A stretch of DNA of 64,000 nt from the NCBI GenBank assembly GCA_021527695.1, contig JAKFAO010000002.1, positions 1,798,501-1,862,500 of the forward strand. The letters are read 5' to 3'. The position numbers and the translations under genes are program-made. The notes under the pieces are model-generated. The model ran no database searches and was not told the DNA's origin. It was given only the letters and a program-made list of their open reading frames with translations. This DNA comes from Naematelia aurantialba (Eukaryota; Basidiomycota; Tremellomycetes; Tremellales; Naemateliaceae). Position 1 is the first letter of the stretch. Each line of letters opens with the position of its first letter. Shown piece by piece: positions 31,140 through 44,014 of the stretch.

Positions 31140-34100
31140 TCACTCGGCTCCAGACCGCCTCCGTCCCACTCCCGCTCTCGGCGCTTTCGACCCCACGTTC
31201 CCCCTTAGGCTCTTCTCCCCCGTCGTCCGTTTCGCAGGCGCCTTCCCCCCCGTCGTCTTTCTCGGCGGCGCCTTGCCTGCCGACTTTGCTCCACCGCCTC
31301 CGCCAGTCCCAGTCCCAGTCCCATTCCCATTCCCATTCCCGCTCGACCTGGATCCGACTCGAGGTCGTTTCGCCACTGGCGCATCTACGATTTCCAAATC
31401 GCTCGCGCCGTCATCCTCGTCATCCTCGTCGTCGCCTACGGTGATAGGATCCCGGTTCGAGCCCTGCGTCTGTATCTGCCCAGGTCGGGCCCCAGCAGCC
31501 AAGCGATTACTGGCACGTCGAGATCGCACCGTGGACGCTGAAGCGGATGCTGAGACGGCAGATATCGACGCCGCTGGAGACTCGGCGTCCAGCTTGCTAT
31601 ACACCTCGATCTCGCTCTCCACCTCGGCCTCGTCGGACACCGCATACAGATGCGTCATCATTTGCTTGACTGCCAACGGTTCGCCCGCGACACCGTCACC
31701 CAAATTTCGCTCCGACGCATAGTCGAGGTACCCCTCATCCAGCTCGAGCTCAGGCTCGATCTCCATCTCTCCATCGTCGGTTTCTACAGGCACCGAGGGC
31801 GAGGCAGATTGTGGCAGACAGTCGCGGATGAGTCGAGGGTTGAACAGCGCCATGGGCATCGAGGATGTATCCTTCAGTGGCTTGGATGCGAGAAACAGAT
31901 CCCGGTGCCGCAACTCCCGCGGCTCAGGGGCCATCTGCTCAAACAATTCCCATGAACGGTCATCCAGCTGGAGGGCAAAGTCGGAATTATCATCATCGCC
32001 CGTCCGCGTGCCGGAAAGTGTCATCTGACGGCGAGGTGGAGATGAGTGGGGAAGCGCAGCGAGCAGAGACACATTCTTGGTGAACGCAGTTTGGGCTGTC
32101 GACGTGGAAGCTTCGGCAGCCAGAGTGGGATGTAATGATCCACGCGCTTGCGGAGGAGCAGCTGCGTCCGTTAGATGACATATGGCGGTCGACTCACCAT
32201 CAATCACGTGGATCAACATGTCCGTGAACCACTCGGGGATGTCGATGTTTCCATGGCCAGCAAGAGACTGCTGGAGTCAGATCACTGCAAATAATATGAG
32301 CACAGAACTCACCGTCAAGACCCTAAAGTACGAAGCTGCGAGGCGCGCGAAATCAGGTCTTGGCGCAGCAGGACCAGGCTGCTCCATGACAGGCATGCTG
32401 AGAACGAATTTAAGAACCTTGAGGATCACGCTCAGCACCTCTCCAGGCTGTGGAGGCGCAATCCCATCAGGCAGTTCCATCTCTGAATCGGCAGTTACCA
32501 GTCGCTCCACCGCCTGCAACGCCACGGATAGCAGATCGATCAGTCGATGTCTGGCCGCTAGCGTGGCCTGGTCGACATGTGCCGGCTTGTCGTCGCGTCC
32601 ACTACTGAGGATACGCAGCATGAGGTCCAGTGAGCGCGCCAAAGGCTCGAGCTGACTTTGCTGCTCCGCCTCGATGATCGGCCCAAGCAGGGTGGCGAGG
32701 CGTTCGAGACCAACCGCGAGAATCTGGCAATCAGCGTCAGGATCGCGGTGGTAATAGGGAGAGAGTCGTGATATAAAGAGAGTATTGATACTGAGAGAGT
32801 GATGACAGTGACAGACTAGTGACAGTGAGAGAGTAGTGATAGTAGAGCAGTAACAGTGACCTACCTCTTGGGCGGCGACGGGCTCGATGCCGCGAAACGT
32901 CTCGCACAGCAAATCGGCATCGTCCGCCGAGATCTCCCTGTCCAGAGTGATACGAACCAGCTGGTTGAGCATATGACGAGACCCCGCGGCATCTTCACCA
33001 TGATCGATGCGCATGGCGAGCCGCTTGAACTCCACCCTCATTTCCAGCACAACCCGCGTCCACCGCCATGCACTGAACCGCGCCGTGGCGTTGAGCGAGC
33101 TCGAGATACTCGGCAGTGGTTTGGACGAGCCTTTCACGTGAGCACATGACCTGGTGGCAAGAAGATGGTACTCACCGATCGAGCCGTCCGACATGATCAA
33201 CTTGAGCGTCTCGACCATTCCCGTCTCGACTGTCGGCTCGATACCTGGTTTGCTCCAGTCGCTCGACAGGAACGCATCCTTGAGAAGATCCAGCTGCCGA
33301 AAAGCCGCCGTCTTGAACTCCGGCAGCATCGCGAGCGACTGCAGCAAATCTGAGACTTCGTGCCGTGTCCTCTGGGCGACTCCGGGCGTTGCCCCAAACA
33401 CCACCAAGAAGGGCAGGTGGCGAATGAGCTCCGGCACATGGTCGGCGTGCAAAATCCTCGTCCGTGCAGTCTGCACTATATGTGCCTGACATAACGTTGT
33501 AGGCGGGAGGATCGCGTGCGGAGGTTGATCGAGTAAGAGTTGCTGGGCGAGGATAACCGAAGACTCGACAGCCAGAGCCTGCTTGCCCTGTAGCCCGGCG
33601 CGATTGCCTATGATAGTCGCTGCCACCGCTCGCCAGACGGGGAACACAATCTTTTTCACGACTGGTAGTGACGGTAACCGACGCTGAGCGACCAAGTGCA
33701 GGAAAAAGGTAACGGGGAGCATGGAGAAATGCTGGCCAAACATCTCCGTGATATCGGTAAAGGGCAATGAGTCGAGCCACTTGGTCACCATCGAAACGAG
33801 GGGGCAAGCATCGTCGATAACGCCGACCATTGCAAGTGCAGCCAAGAGGACGTCCTGCTGTGCGACCGGAGGGGCAACGTCACAGCAGAGAGCTTCAATG
33901 ATCGTTCGCCACCATGTCAAGCCCCACGAGTCGAGCGATCGATTCAATGCCGTTATCTCGCGGCCCAAGGTAGTTGCTCTTCCGAGATCGCCTCTTCTGA
34001 TGGCTGCAATAATGTTGCTGGTCATTGCTTGCGTCAGATCAGGCCCCTGCTCCTTGTCCCCACGAGCCTAAGCAAATCAGCAGAGGAAGTTATGCGGGAC

Positions 34101-37100
34101 ACGCAGCGGGAATTGCAGAGGAAATGGCTGAGGCAATGTCGAGAGATATGCTGACGGAAATCAGACGGGCACAAACCTTTTTGAACCGCTTTACAGCTTT
34201 GCGGACCTCCGCCCCGGACTGCTCATCAATCCGGCCAGCCCTGCATAGATGCAGTAATAGATCGGAAAAGGCCGGCACATGCTTTTGCCGTTTCACCAAC
34301 TGACGATGTCTGCATATCAGAGCATCTGCCATCTGCGACCAGCGATCGATGGCTGTCCAAGCGTCTCCGTCACGCTGGATAGCATCCGTAATAACGAGAA
34401 GAATTTCTTCGTCATCGCTTGTTCGCAGAGCCTTGATGAGAAGCTGCAGAGTATGAGTGTCATTCATTCTGAAACCAGTAAAACCAAGAACTCACATCTG
34501 CTATGGTCGAAAAGGCACAGCACAGCCGGAAGACATGCATGACACGGACAAATGTCGAAGCGTCCATAGCGCCTTTGCCATGTCTGCACACCGTCAGCGC
34601 AGACTTCCATTGAGCAATTCGTCTCCTACTCGGCAAGCTTGTCTGCGACAGCAGGAAACATCCAGAATCGTGCCTGCAGGAATAAATACCGATTCAGAGT
34701 CGCAGCAGTCGCCATTTGATGATTGACTCGATCGCGCAGCGCAGCGCTACGCCCATATCGTTCTGCATTGTCAGCGATACCCGTCAAGGTTTCCAAGGTC
34801 TCACTCCAGCCAAAGATCTCCGGGACATATTCCCGAACCTCTTCTTTGAAAGCGCACAAGGCTTGCGTTTCCTCCATATCGTCCCTTTGGCGGATTTCGG
34901 GATCGTCACCTGACAGAGCGAATCTTCGCTGCTGCAGGAGGTCTTTGGCCTGCACGAAGATGGGCATCGTCCGAAGGAGGCCAAGGTGATGTGAAGGATG
35001 CGCTCGTGGATCGCGTGATCGGGCGGTATGACCCTTGGCTATGAGAGTTTGGAGGTATCGGCTGTACGAGAAAACGCCTTGTCGAATGAATTCACCAAAA
35101 GTGATTCCGACTGCCAGCACATTCTCGCTTTTCTGGGCAGCATGGGACTCGTCAAGCCACTTGTAAAGCAGCGGGAAGAAGTCGAGCGTCTGGGGGTTGT
35201 GAGATTTGGATTGATGCTGCTCGAATTGTTCGAGCCACAATTTTATCAGAGTGTGCGAGGCGTATGGCCGATGTCCTCCGAGTTGGAAAAGGCCCATTGC
35301 CCAGTTTAGCAGGATGAACACCTTCTCTTCTAGCCTGCCAATGTCAACATTCGCACTGGTTGAAGATGACGGCCCGTCAAAGAAGGAGTTGCACAGTTCT
35401 GCCATATTCGTATCCGCACAGATCGAGTCCAATTTCTGAGCAGGATGAGCTGTGGGTCTCTGCGGGAATTGTCAACTCACATGTATCTCTTCCATCTGCT
35501 GTCGACGTGGACTGGTTGTGCTTTCCGTGGTGACGGGCCGAAACCCCAATGCCTCGCTTCGACGCTTCACGTCGGCTAGTTGCTGAGCTCGACGAGCTCC
35601 AGTCTTCTCGTTCGATGACGAAGACAGAATCACCTCGGAAATAAGCTCAGCATTAGTGCGCCACGCCACGGGACTGAGCAGCACGAGAGGATCTGCGTCG
35701 AAAAGAGCGGTGATGACCGATATCAAGAGCGACTCGGATCGTTTCAGAACTTGTACCGGTGGCGTGGCAGTTCGGATGTCCTTGATACGCTCCAGTGCGG
35801 CACGCACCCAGAGTCTGCCGTGAGAGACATGCCGGGCGAACGCTGAAATGTACTGAGCCGATAGAAGGGCCACAAACATGAGCTGAGACAGGTTAGCGGT
35901 CGCGAGGTTGTCGGCAAGCCAGCCCGTGAAGACACGGCATGAGATGAGCCGGCGACTATGAAGTTCGTGGAGCAGCGAGATACTGTGGGTTCATTAGCAT
36001 CTGTGACCCAGGCTAGGTAGCCGGACTCACCTGTAGTCCCACTTGGCGGACCACCGAGCGCGCGCCTTTTCGTCGCCCAGGATACCGGATCCCGCCTTGG
36101 CCGGACCATTTGCCTTGAGGGAGCTTCGAGCAGGCAAGGCCAGCTGCACAAGCTGTATTCGCAGCCACGCGGTGAACAGATTCGTAAATTCCTGGGTGTA
36201 CCAGTCGTTGCTCAGTAAGGGCAAGGTAGGGGTTGAGGAGGCGGTATTGGTGGAAGAGGGTGTGGCGCCAGCGGGGGATGGAGCGGATACTGGCGGCGCA
36301 ACGGGTTGTGCTCGACTACGGTGAGCTGTGATTTCGTTCGACCCGAGGCTCCGGATGAACCACAGGGCGCGATCCAGGGGGATCGGGTCGACCGTGGCCC
36401 TGCCCGACGCACTTGGGGTGCGATTATGACTCGCATTCGATGCAGAACCCGTCATGGGAGAGAACATGGATTCAAAGATGTCGGTGCCCTTGAAGCCGTG
36501 GGGGACAGGATTGCGCATGAGGCGATGGAGTGGGACCTTTGGGTTGGCGAGGTCGTTGAGGAATTGCAGGCGCTTGCTGTCGTTGTACGTGACACGCACA
36601 GGGATCCGGAATATGCGGTCTCTGAACAATGTCAGTTCTTTCATCCACCATCAGGTCGGAGAATACCCAGATGAAGAGGGCGAAGGAGGGAAGAGGGGAA
36701 GGGGGGAGGGAAGAGGGGAAGGGAGGAGGCAAGAGAGGAAGGGAGGAGGGAAGAGAGGAAGGGAGGAGGGAAGAGGGGAAGGGAGGAGGGAGGAGGGAAG
36801 AGGGGAAGGAGGGAGGAAGGGAAGCGGGGCGTACCCAAATCGAGGCATGAGCTCGTCGCGTTTCTCTACGACTGCTTGACCGAGAGCCATGAGCATCTCC
36901 GGGCACCCCGACATCATATGCGGGAAGATTGCGCTGCGCATTGAGAAGCTCTCCACCTGCACCCCTGGATCAGCTAGCACACGGCGACTGACATGGTTCG
37001 TCCTGACGTTGGAGGCGGTCTTAGAGGAGAAACCATTCTTGACGTTGTCCTCGGTCAGTACGTCCTCGAGCTGATGAAAGCCAGGTCTCGAGGGGTAGTA

Positions 37101-37464
37101 GTCCGGATACCCTGGCGGTGTACGCATCAGCTTGAAGGTCCATAATTACATCCCCCGGCAGCCCCCACGGTGGATATCTGTAGATTTGCTACTCACCGAG
37201 GTCGGCTCGCTGATTCAAAACAGTCCGCCATTCCGGGGGGTCAAACCGCTCAATCTCAACATCCTCCTTGCTCTTGCCCTTGTCCGCGGCGCTCTGCACG
37301 CCAGCACCCGCATGACCACTGGCATTTGCGCCCGGCCTGGCAGGCAGAGGGTGTCTGCTTTTGCCCGTATGGCCTTTTCCACTCCCACTCCCGGCCCCCA
37401 ACGTTGCGCTTGAGCCAGCCAACGAATGCGAGCTGGACGACGGGTACCGTGTCTGCAGAGGCAT
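31140..37464 (-). CDS. MED12: Mediator complex subunit 12 (Srb8)
   Basis: Twelve exons (37464-37197, 37111-36835, 36621-36031, 35982-35481, 35435-34630, 34583-34496, 34443-34177, 34067-33176, 33130-32865, 32723-32313, 32270-32198, 32161-31140) join in consistent phases to 1820 residues. The N-terminal Med12 signature is clear: PPEWRTVLNQRADLG, YPDYYPSRPG and EDVLTEDNVKNGF (about residues 75-120), then FRIPVRVTYND and PVPHGFKG, the sites that touch cyclin C. The long helical middle part fits the family. The last ~300 residues are disordered with acidic clusters and a Gly/Lys/Arg-rich tail. Med12 activates Cdk8-cyclin C in the kinase module that represses and tunes Mediator. Intron 2 (36622-36834) contains a GGAAGG-type microsatellite. 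The acceptor of exon 11 may shift by 3 nt. MED11 starts 262 bp downstream on the same strand. MED12 is divergent to a small membrane-protein gene (407 bp). Confidence 0.93.
36665..36828. repeat. GGAAGGGAGGAGGGAAGA purine microsatellite in MED12 intron 2
   Basis: Imperfect GGGAGGAGGGAAGAGGGGAA units on plus; pyrimidine-rich on the sense strand of MED12. It fills most of the 213-nt intron, leaving a branch point (CTGAC) and acceptor beyond it. Confidence 0.95.
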
Positions 37465-37871
37465 CTTTCGCGCTCGTCGTCGAGTTGGCGCCCGACTGCA
37501 GGGACGGCGGCTACAACGATGCTGGGTGTGGTGGCATTGAATTAGAAGAGGTGTGAGCCGTGAGAGGCTGGTTGAACGGAGAACTCGAAGTGGAAACAAG
37601 GGAAGCTGCCAGCGGAATACTACAAACGCCATTCCCCTCCACTGCGCCGCAAGTCGGACAAACCCAGGCAGCGGTATTGGTCCTTCTTGCTCTGTACTCC
37701 ATAACCAATCCAGCCCAGCAGTGCATCGGTGTACCCCTACAGGCATCCAGACGAGTGCATAGGGTACGCCCAGCCACCATTTCACAGGCAGAAACGCACC
37801 GCGAAAGGGAGGCTCCAGCAGCGGCAACGGCGACCTCCACGACCTCTTCCGACCTTCTGGTAGCTCGAAAG

Positions 37872-38249
37872 ATGCCCATCACATTCCCCCATCCGTCGCT
37901 CCAAAATACCCAGCATGAATCCAGACGCTCGTCATCATCGTCTTCAGGGCCATCGTACGCGCCAACCGAGTCGTCGTCGGTCGAGGAGGATGAAGAAGCC
38001 GCCATGATACAGGAAGAATGGGAGGAGTCGCTACGGCAGATCGAAGTCGTTTTCTCCATCGTCATCATCCCTTCTATCGGCAAGTGGTATGGACGCAAAG
38101 CAGCATATTGGGGTGAGTGCAAAGATCATCACCCGTGGCTCTACCCTCCAAACACGTCGCGTACCGTGTAATACGTGCTGATGGTGCCAGCTTGGGCGAG
38201 ATATCAGAGTATCGGTGGTCTTTCCAGACAGTTTTTCGGCCTTGGATGA
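37872..38249 (+). CDS. Small single-pass membrane protein, Mim2-like candidate
   Basis: Two exons (37872-38112, 38191-38249) encode 99 residues. Layout: Ser-rich N-terminus, acidic cluster (SSVEEDEEAAMIQEEWEESL), then one hydrophobic segment with a glycine (IEVVFSIVIIPSIGKWYG), a basic/aromatic border (RKAAYWAWARYQ) and a short tail ending FFGLG. Acidic cytosolic N-terminus, one membrane helix and small size recall fungal Mim2, a subunit of the mitochondrial outer-membrane insertase, but I cannot confirm homology. The splice junction falls inside YWAWARY and restores an aromatic motif, which supports the model. The start is the first ATG after a stretch lacking protein character; the frame is open further upstream to 37560. 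Divergent to MED12. Confidence 0.65.
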
Positions 38250-38372
38250 TGGACGATATACTACGCTACTTGGATTGTGCTACAGCTTGCATGCATGCTA
38301 ACGATGATGGCGATGGCGGTGGGGGGAGCGGTAATGCAATATATACGCAACAGAACACAGGTGGTTCCCACA

Positions 38373-41050
38373 TCAAAGCAGCGCGGCTCTGGCTCGAGCT
38401 TCGCGACACCGGATGACCAAGGTTCTCAACGTCGGCGCTTCTGGGGCGTACTTCCTCTTCTCCATTGCGTCGCACACGGCGTTGGCCTCGGTCCACCGCT
38501 TGGCATTGACGAGCGGGCGGAGGACAATCTCGTATGAATCGCTATTTGGCCAGTGGCCCTCGGCGATCATCTGTTTGAAGAGCCGGAACGCGGTGGGCTC
38601 GCCGCCTTGGCGGATCGCTGCGCGGCCAGCTTCCCGCATGATCATATTGTATGCCACGCGGTTGAGCGGGACATGCGCGTCTTCCATACGGCGCACGGCG
38701 TTCCACCCATCCTGCTCCCACCCGCCACGAAAGTAGCCGGATATCAGCGCGGTCCATGTCGCCACGCCTGGTTTCCAGCCCACACGGACCATCTCCCTCA
38801 TCAGTTCTTCGGCATGCTGCAAGCCATGCTGATCGCCGTCATGAGCGAGATCGGCAACGAGCACCGAGCACATGCGCTCCGTAGGAACCATGCCCTGCGC
38901 TTTCATGACGTCGAGCGTGTTGTGCACAATGTCGCGTTGCTTGGCGCGGAGCAGGCCTTGGAGGAGTGTCGTGAACGTGATGATGTCGGGCTGGATGCCC
39001 AGGCGCTCGGCAAGCACGAACACAGACTGCATGGCCGGTAGGTCGGCCTGGCGTGCGTGGTGACGCAGCACGGTGTTGATGGTGACTACATTGGGCTGGA
39101 TTGCCGAATCAGGCTCCAGGGCCTGCTCGAATAATTCCAGCGCCAAAGGCGGACCAACGCGTGAAATGAGCAGAGTGACGGCGATCACGTGATTCAGCAT
39201 CTTGACAGGCGGGAAGGACGCCGTTGCTAAGCATATCACCGAGTCAGCTGCTTCCTACTCAACCCAGCGGCGTCTGAAGAGGAAAGAACAACGACGACAT
39301 ACGATCTCCTTCTTCGGCATGGTACGCCGCTTTGCACCCCTCATCCGAAGCAAGTTCGTTCCAGGCTTTTTCCATTCCTTCCAAATCGCCATATCTCGCC
39401 AGACCAGACATGTACAACATGTACATCTTGACATCCTTTACCACGCCGTCATCCTTGGCCGACTGCCAAGTCGAATGCAAGCTCTCCAGCAGCTCTTGGC
39501 GCCTCTGATCTTGTGTCGGGACAACGCCGCTTCCCGCCAGCGGAGTGATTTCCTTGCCAGTGGACTTGACACTCGAGTCGTCAGTGTAGTCCAGCCGAGA
39601 GCGAAAGGCCAGCAATGTGTGGTAGAGTGGCGCAGGAATCGGACGGGTGATGAGCGAGATCGCAGTGTGAGAAGCCTCGTCCAACTGTTCGATATTCCTA
39701 GGGGGAAAGTCGCCGAACATCGGTGCTCGGAGCGCCCGTACAAACGCGACCAAGACTTCGTTACGGACACCTGGATCAAGGACGTCGCCAGGCTCGGAGT
39801 CCTTGGGCCTGCGATTGCTCTTCATCTCCACCCATTTTTCGAACAGAGATATAACGCGTTTTTCTTGCCCTGTCCGGACAAAATCCCCCAGTTTCGCTTC
39901 GAGATCGGCCACCGAACCGGGAAGACCATGGATAGGAGGACCCGCGACGAGGCTGTCGATACCATCGCGATACTCGTCTGAATTTATGCCAATTTTCTGC
40001 AAAGCGCGAACCACCGTGTCGCCGTCGGGCCAAACAAACTCCACGTTGGGCCGCGTGGTGATGCCAAGCTTGACTCTCAGCACGGCTACTGCTGCTGTCA
40101 TCGATGGGTTCAGGTTTCGTATTTTGACAGTTTTTTTGGCATACTGCCCAAGCGAGATATCGACAGCCTCAAACAGGGCCTGTAGGCGGCTCATGTCCGG
40201 CGCCAGCTGCGCCTGGTGAATCAAAAACGTAGCAAAGTTGTGGCCGATATAGTCGAACGATCGTTGTGCGGCTTCCTTCTTGGTAGGTTCTTTCTCCACC
40301 AGAGCCAAGTAGCTCGCCCGGACAAATAAGACCGAGAGGACGTTGGATACATCGTTCTGCAGAGCAGGCGTGGTGGGCAAGCGGGCGTACGCGTCCGAGA
40401 GGATGCTGGAAATGACTCGTGAATGTCTGTCCAGTACAACCTGGCGATCGCCCAGCAATGCAGGGTGTATGGCGCGAAGGAGCTGCGCTGGATCGAGAGG
40501 ATACTCATCCAAGACTCGCTGTAGCCTTTCTGCAATCTGCCAATTCGGCAGCGGTTTCGGATTGAACTATTCTAGTCAGATCGTTCCAAAGCCGGCTCGA
40601 CGCAGTCCAAGTCGGTGCCATAAGACAGGAAGCATTCTCACTCACATGTCGACCCATAAATGTTTGCGCCTTGTACACTTTTTTAAATGGATCTATGGGG
40701 ATCGGCACAGGTGCGTTCTTCACCACAGGTTGCTTTGATTTGGGTGGAGCTGGTACCTCGTCGGAGGGTTCGACCAGTTCAGAAAAATACTGCAGATCGT
40801 GCCGACTTGCGTCTCTTCCTGAAGCCTTAGCTTGTTGCTTCTGTATGCCAGTGTCTTCATGACCTTCTTCGCCAAGGTTCTCAGTAGTTGCGTTGACCAA
40901 GCCGGACGCAGATGATCTCGAACTTGACAATTGCCGGACAGTCGTAGTCAGTCGACTTGGTCCTGGCAACACGACACACTGCGGCACACGACTCCAGTTG
41001 GATAGTCCTTGCAGCGCAGACAGTCGTAGCCGACATGCCGCGCAGAGCAT
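38373..41050 (-). CDS. Mitochondrial pentatricopeptide-repeat (PPR) protein
   Basis: Three exons (41050-40646, 40566-39303, 39226-38373) encode 840 residues. Residues 1-60 are Arg/Ser/Leu-rich without acids, a presequence. A helical middle region of unclear repeat character follows. The last ~280 residues hold at least five PPR units with typical spacing: NVVTINTVLRHHARQ, DIITFTTLLQGLLR, TERMCSVLVADLAH, GVATWTALISGYFR, and RVAYNMIMREAGR with NSDSYEIVLRPLV. PPR proteins bind organelle RNA and act in its stability, processing or translation. The ATG at 41050 is the first in frame after a stop and gives a good targeting signal. Shares a 200-bp divergent promoter with MFAP1. Confidence 0.88.
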
Positions 41051-41250
41051 GCTGGTTGAGGACAACTAATGTCACAGAGCAATACCAAGAGAGAGCCAGA
41101 CTTTTTCCAAGAGTACTTTCGAAATTGAAATTGCTCCCGCTTCGATGCGACCTACTACTGTATCCACAAGCCCTTGCCGCTTTGTAGGCGACACACTCTC
41201 GAGCACTCTCGAGATTCAAGCCGGGGCTCTGCACGAGGAGCAGCAGCACA

Positions 41251-43793
41251 ATGGCGCCAGCTCCTACGGCAACGGCCAATAGGCCAATGGCGCGTCCATC
41301 CAAAATCCGATACTTCAAAGGCAAGGCGCCCGAGGCCGCGGGCCTGTCAGACGAGTCGGATGAAGACGGCGAAGAGCAGACTCTGAAAGCGCAGCAGCCT
41401 ACCAAAACCAAGACCCAGGTCGATGAGAGTCTGGTCGCTGGAGGGGCTGGGAGAATCTTTGTGCCGGGTCGGCCGGCGAAGCAGGAGGTGTCAGAGGTCA
41501 AGATGGATCTCGGAGGCGTCAAATTGGGAGTTGGAAAGCCAATGGCGCCCAAGATCGGTACGTCTTCCGATCTGTTTGTCTAGCTGGTTGTCTGTGACAA
41601 CTTGGATATCTGCTGATAACCTGTAGAAGAAGAGAGTAGCGAAGAGGAAGAGTCGGATGAAGAGGAAGAAGAAGAAGCAAAGCCCGCACTACGCGTACCA
41701 AAGCCTCCAGGCGATGAGGTCAGTATTTGTCGTCCCGTGATCGAGGTCATGGCTGTGTACAGAGCGGTCGCTCACACAGCATAGTCGAGCGAATACGAGA
41801 CGGACTCGGAGGACGAATCAGAAGAGGAAAAGAAACCTGCCTTCCGGCCAGTCTTCGTGCGCAAGTCAGTTCTGCGTTTCGCTGTGTTTGGGACTTTCTG
41901 ATGACAGAATAGGGATAATAGGGGGATGACTCAGGAGAAGATTGCGGCCGAGGCCGAGGCGAAATTGAAGCTGGAAGAGGAGATGCAGGCTCAGCGCAAG
42001 CTGGATAGCAAGGAGCTGGCAGGGGAGACGATCCGCCGAGAACTTGCCGAAAGTGCGTCGCTGTGTCCTGTCTCCACACCCCTCTCATTGAGAAACATGA
42101 CCGTATGCGGGTGTATATACTCTATATACTCGGTTTGAAGTGGGGTGTGCGAGCTAGAGTGTGTGATCCAAATAGTCATCTGACGGCGTTACAGGGGAGG
42201 CAAACGACATCCAGCCAGACATTGACGACACGGACGGTCTCGACCCTGCAGGCGAGTTTGACGCATGGCGCGCCCGAGAGCTGGCACGATTACTGCGTGA
42301 CAAGCAAGCTCAGGCGGCGGCCGACGAAGAGCGCGAGGAGATTGAGCGCCGCCGCGCCATGCCGGAAGAACAGCGGTTGCGCGAGGACATGGAGTATGCG
42401 CAGAAGACCAGGGAGAGGGAGAAGGGCCAGATGGGATTCATGCAGAAGTACTACCACAAGGGTGCTTTCCACCAGGTGAGCGAGTCTCCACTCCGACTCG
42501 AGTCCCAACCTCCTAACCTCGTGACTCTCCCTGACACATCCCTCATGCCTGCGTTTGCGTGCCTAAATGGACATGGGATGGTAGTGGTAGAGATGGTGTG
42601 GTGATCTGAGCTGGAGCTAATCGAGAACAGGACGACGAATTGCTCAACCGAGATTACACCGAGGCCACACAGAGCCAGGTCGACGTCTCACTCCTTCCGA
42701 AAGTCATGCAGGTCCGCGACTTTGGCAAGGTATGTCATTCTTTACACCTATGTCACTCTTTACACCACACCCTCAATCTCTGCCAGCCTCCCCCTTGTTC
42801 GTGTGAGGAGATGACTGATAGCGTATAGATGTCGCGGACAAAGTACACCCACTTGGCAGACCAAGATACCTCGCAAGGCGGGTGGGGCGCTGCTGCGCGG
42901 CCCACAGGGCCAGGTACGATTGGTACCACCGACACTGGATGCTGGAACTGCGGCGGCCCGCATTTACGTCAAGGTGAACTACGAGTCACTCTTTCGCCCC
43001 TTTCCACCCCTCCCCCTTCTCTAGGCCAACCTTTCCTTCTACATCCTCAGCTCTTACATATATACATCTATTGCGGCCCGGCTGACTGTGAGGACCAGAT
43101 TGTCCGAACAACAATCTCAGCGACGCGAACAATCCGTTTGCCAGTGTCCCGGGGGCTGCTGGGTTGTCCGCCGCGGGCGCTGGCGCAGGAGGACACGCCC
43201 GGGGAGGGTATGGCGGTGTCGGTAGTGGTGGCGGTGGGCCCGGTACGTACGGCACGAGCGCGAACACTGCTGCGCTCGGTACGTCAAGTAGAACCTGGGG
43301 AGCAGGGGGCCAAGGGGGACAGAGAGACGACGGTGCTAGGGCTGGGGCTGGGGGTGGGGCTGGGGCTGGGGCTGGGGCTCAGAGGTACCGAGAGGAAGGC
43401 CGGGAGAGGCGGTTCGACGAAGAGCGGCGCAATGGTGGATCATCCACCTACGGCCACAGAGACAGAGAGGGGGACGGCAAGAGCAACTTGGAGGCTCGTG
43501 GGAATGCGGCACGGGAAGGGGAGCGGGAGCGGGACAGGCGTCACGGCTCAGAACGGGACAGGGACAGAGACAGAGACAGGGACAGGACCAGGGAAGGAGA
43601 CAGGGATAGGCGGCATCGCGATGAGCGGAGTCAGAGTCCTCGACGGAGAGATGACGAATCGCGGCGGAAGGAGCGTGAGCGACCGCAGGGAGGGGATAGA
43701 GATAACGACCGGGAGCGGGAGCGGGAACGGCATAGGTTCAGAGAGCGAGAGGGGGAGAGGGATAGGCATAGGGATAGGGATAGGCGGAGATGA
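41251..43793 (+). CDS. MFAP1 splicing factor with extra zinc knuckle and RD-rich tail
   Basis: Eight exons (41251-41557, 41627-41718, 41785-41864, 41913-42052, 42195-42475, 42631-42729, 42829-42973, 43099-43793) encode 612 residues. Residues ~1-360 follow human MFAP1: RYFKGKAPE start, acidic repeats (EEESSEEEESDEEEE, SSEYETDSEDE), FRPVFVRK, the long charged helix, GEFDAWRARELARLLRD, QMGFMQKYYHKGAF and KYTHLADQDT. Human MFAP1 ends shortly after this point. Here a CCHC-type zinc knuckle (CWNCGGPHLRQDC) follows across the last exon junction, then a Gly/Ala-rich linker and a ~150-residue Arg/Asp/Glu alternating tail like those of splicing regulators. MFAP1 (Spp381 family) belongs to the B-complex spliceosome. 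The fused tail may bind RNA. Splice phases all agree. Confidence 0.93.
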
Positions 43794-44014
43794 GAGCACG
43801 CGGCTGTAGCGATATGTATGCATGACATATTGTGCATATTGAGCGTAATGACTCTATGCTTTGCGAGTCAATTGCGAGTAAAGATGGGCAAGATATCGGC
43901 CTGGCATTGCTGGACGACGATGCCGCAGATGAGTGCGATGAAAGGGTCGGTGGGAGGCTGGCCCTGGCCGTGGTCTTGCGTCGCGACAAGCGGCGGGGCG
44001 GCACGGGGAAGGGG

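Noticed and set aside
31440..31465. tRNA B-box-like sequence GGTTCGAGCCC
   Set aside because: It lies inside MED12 exon 12 in a frame with clear coding character, and no A-box or cloverleaf fits upstream.
42829..43809. 326-codon plus-strand frame across MFAP1 exons 7-8
   Set aside because: It reads through the intron and then stays in the wrong frame; the spliced frame gives the zinc knuckle and RD tail.
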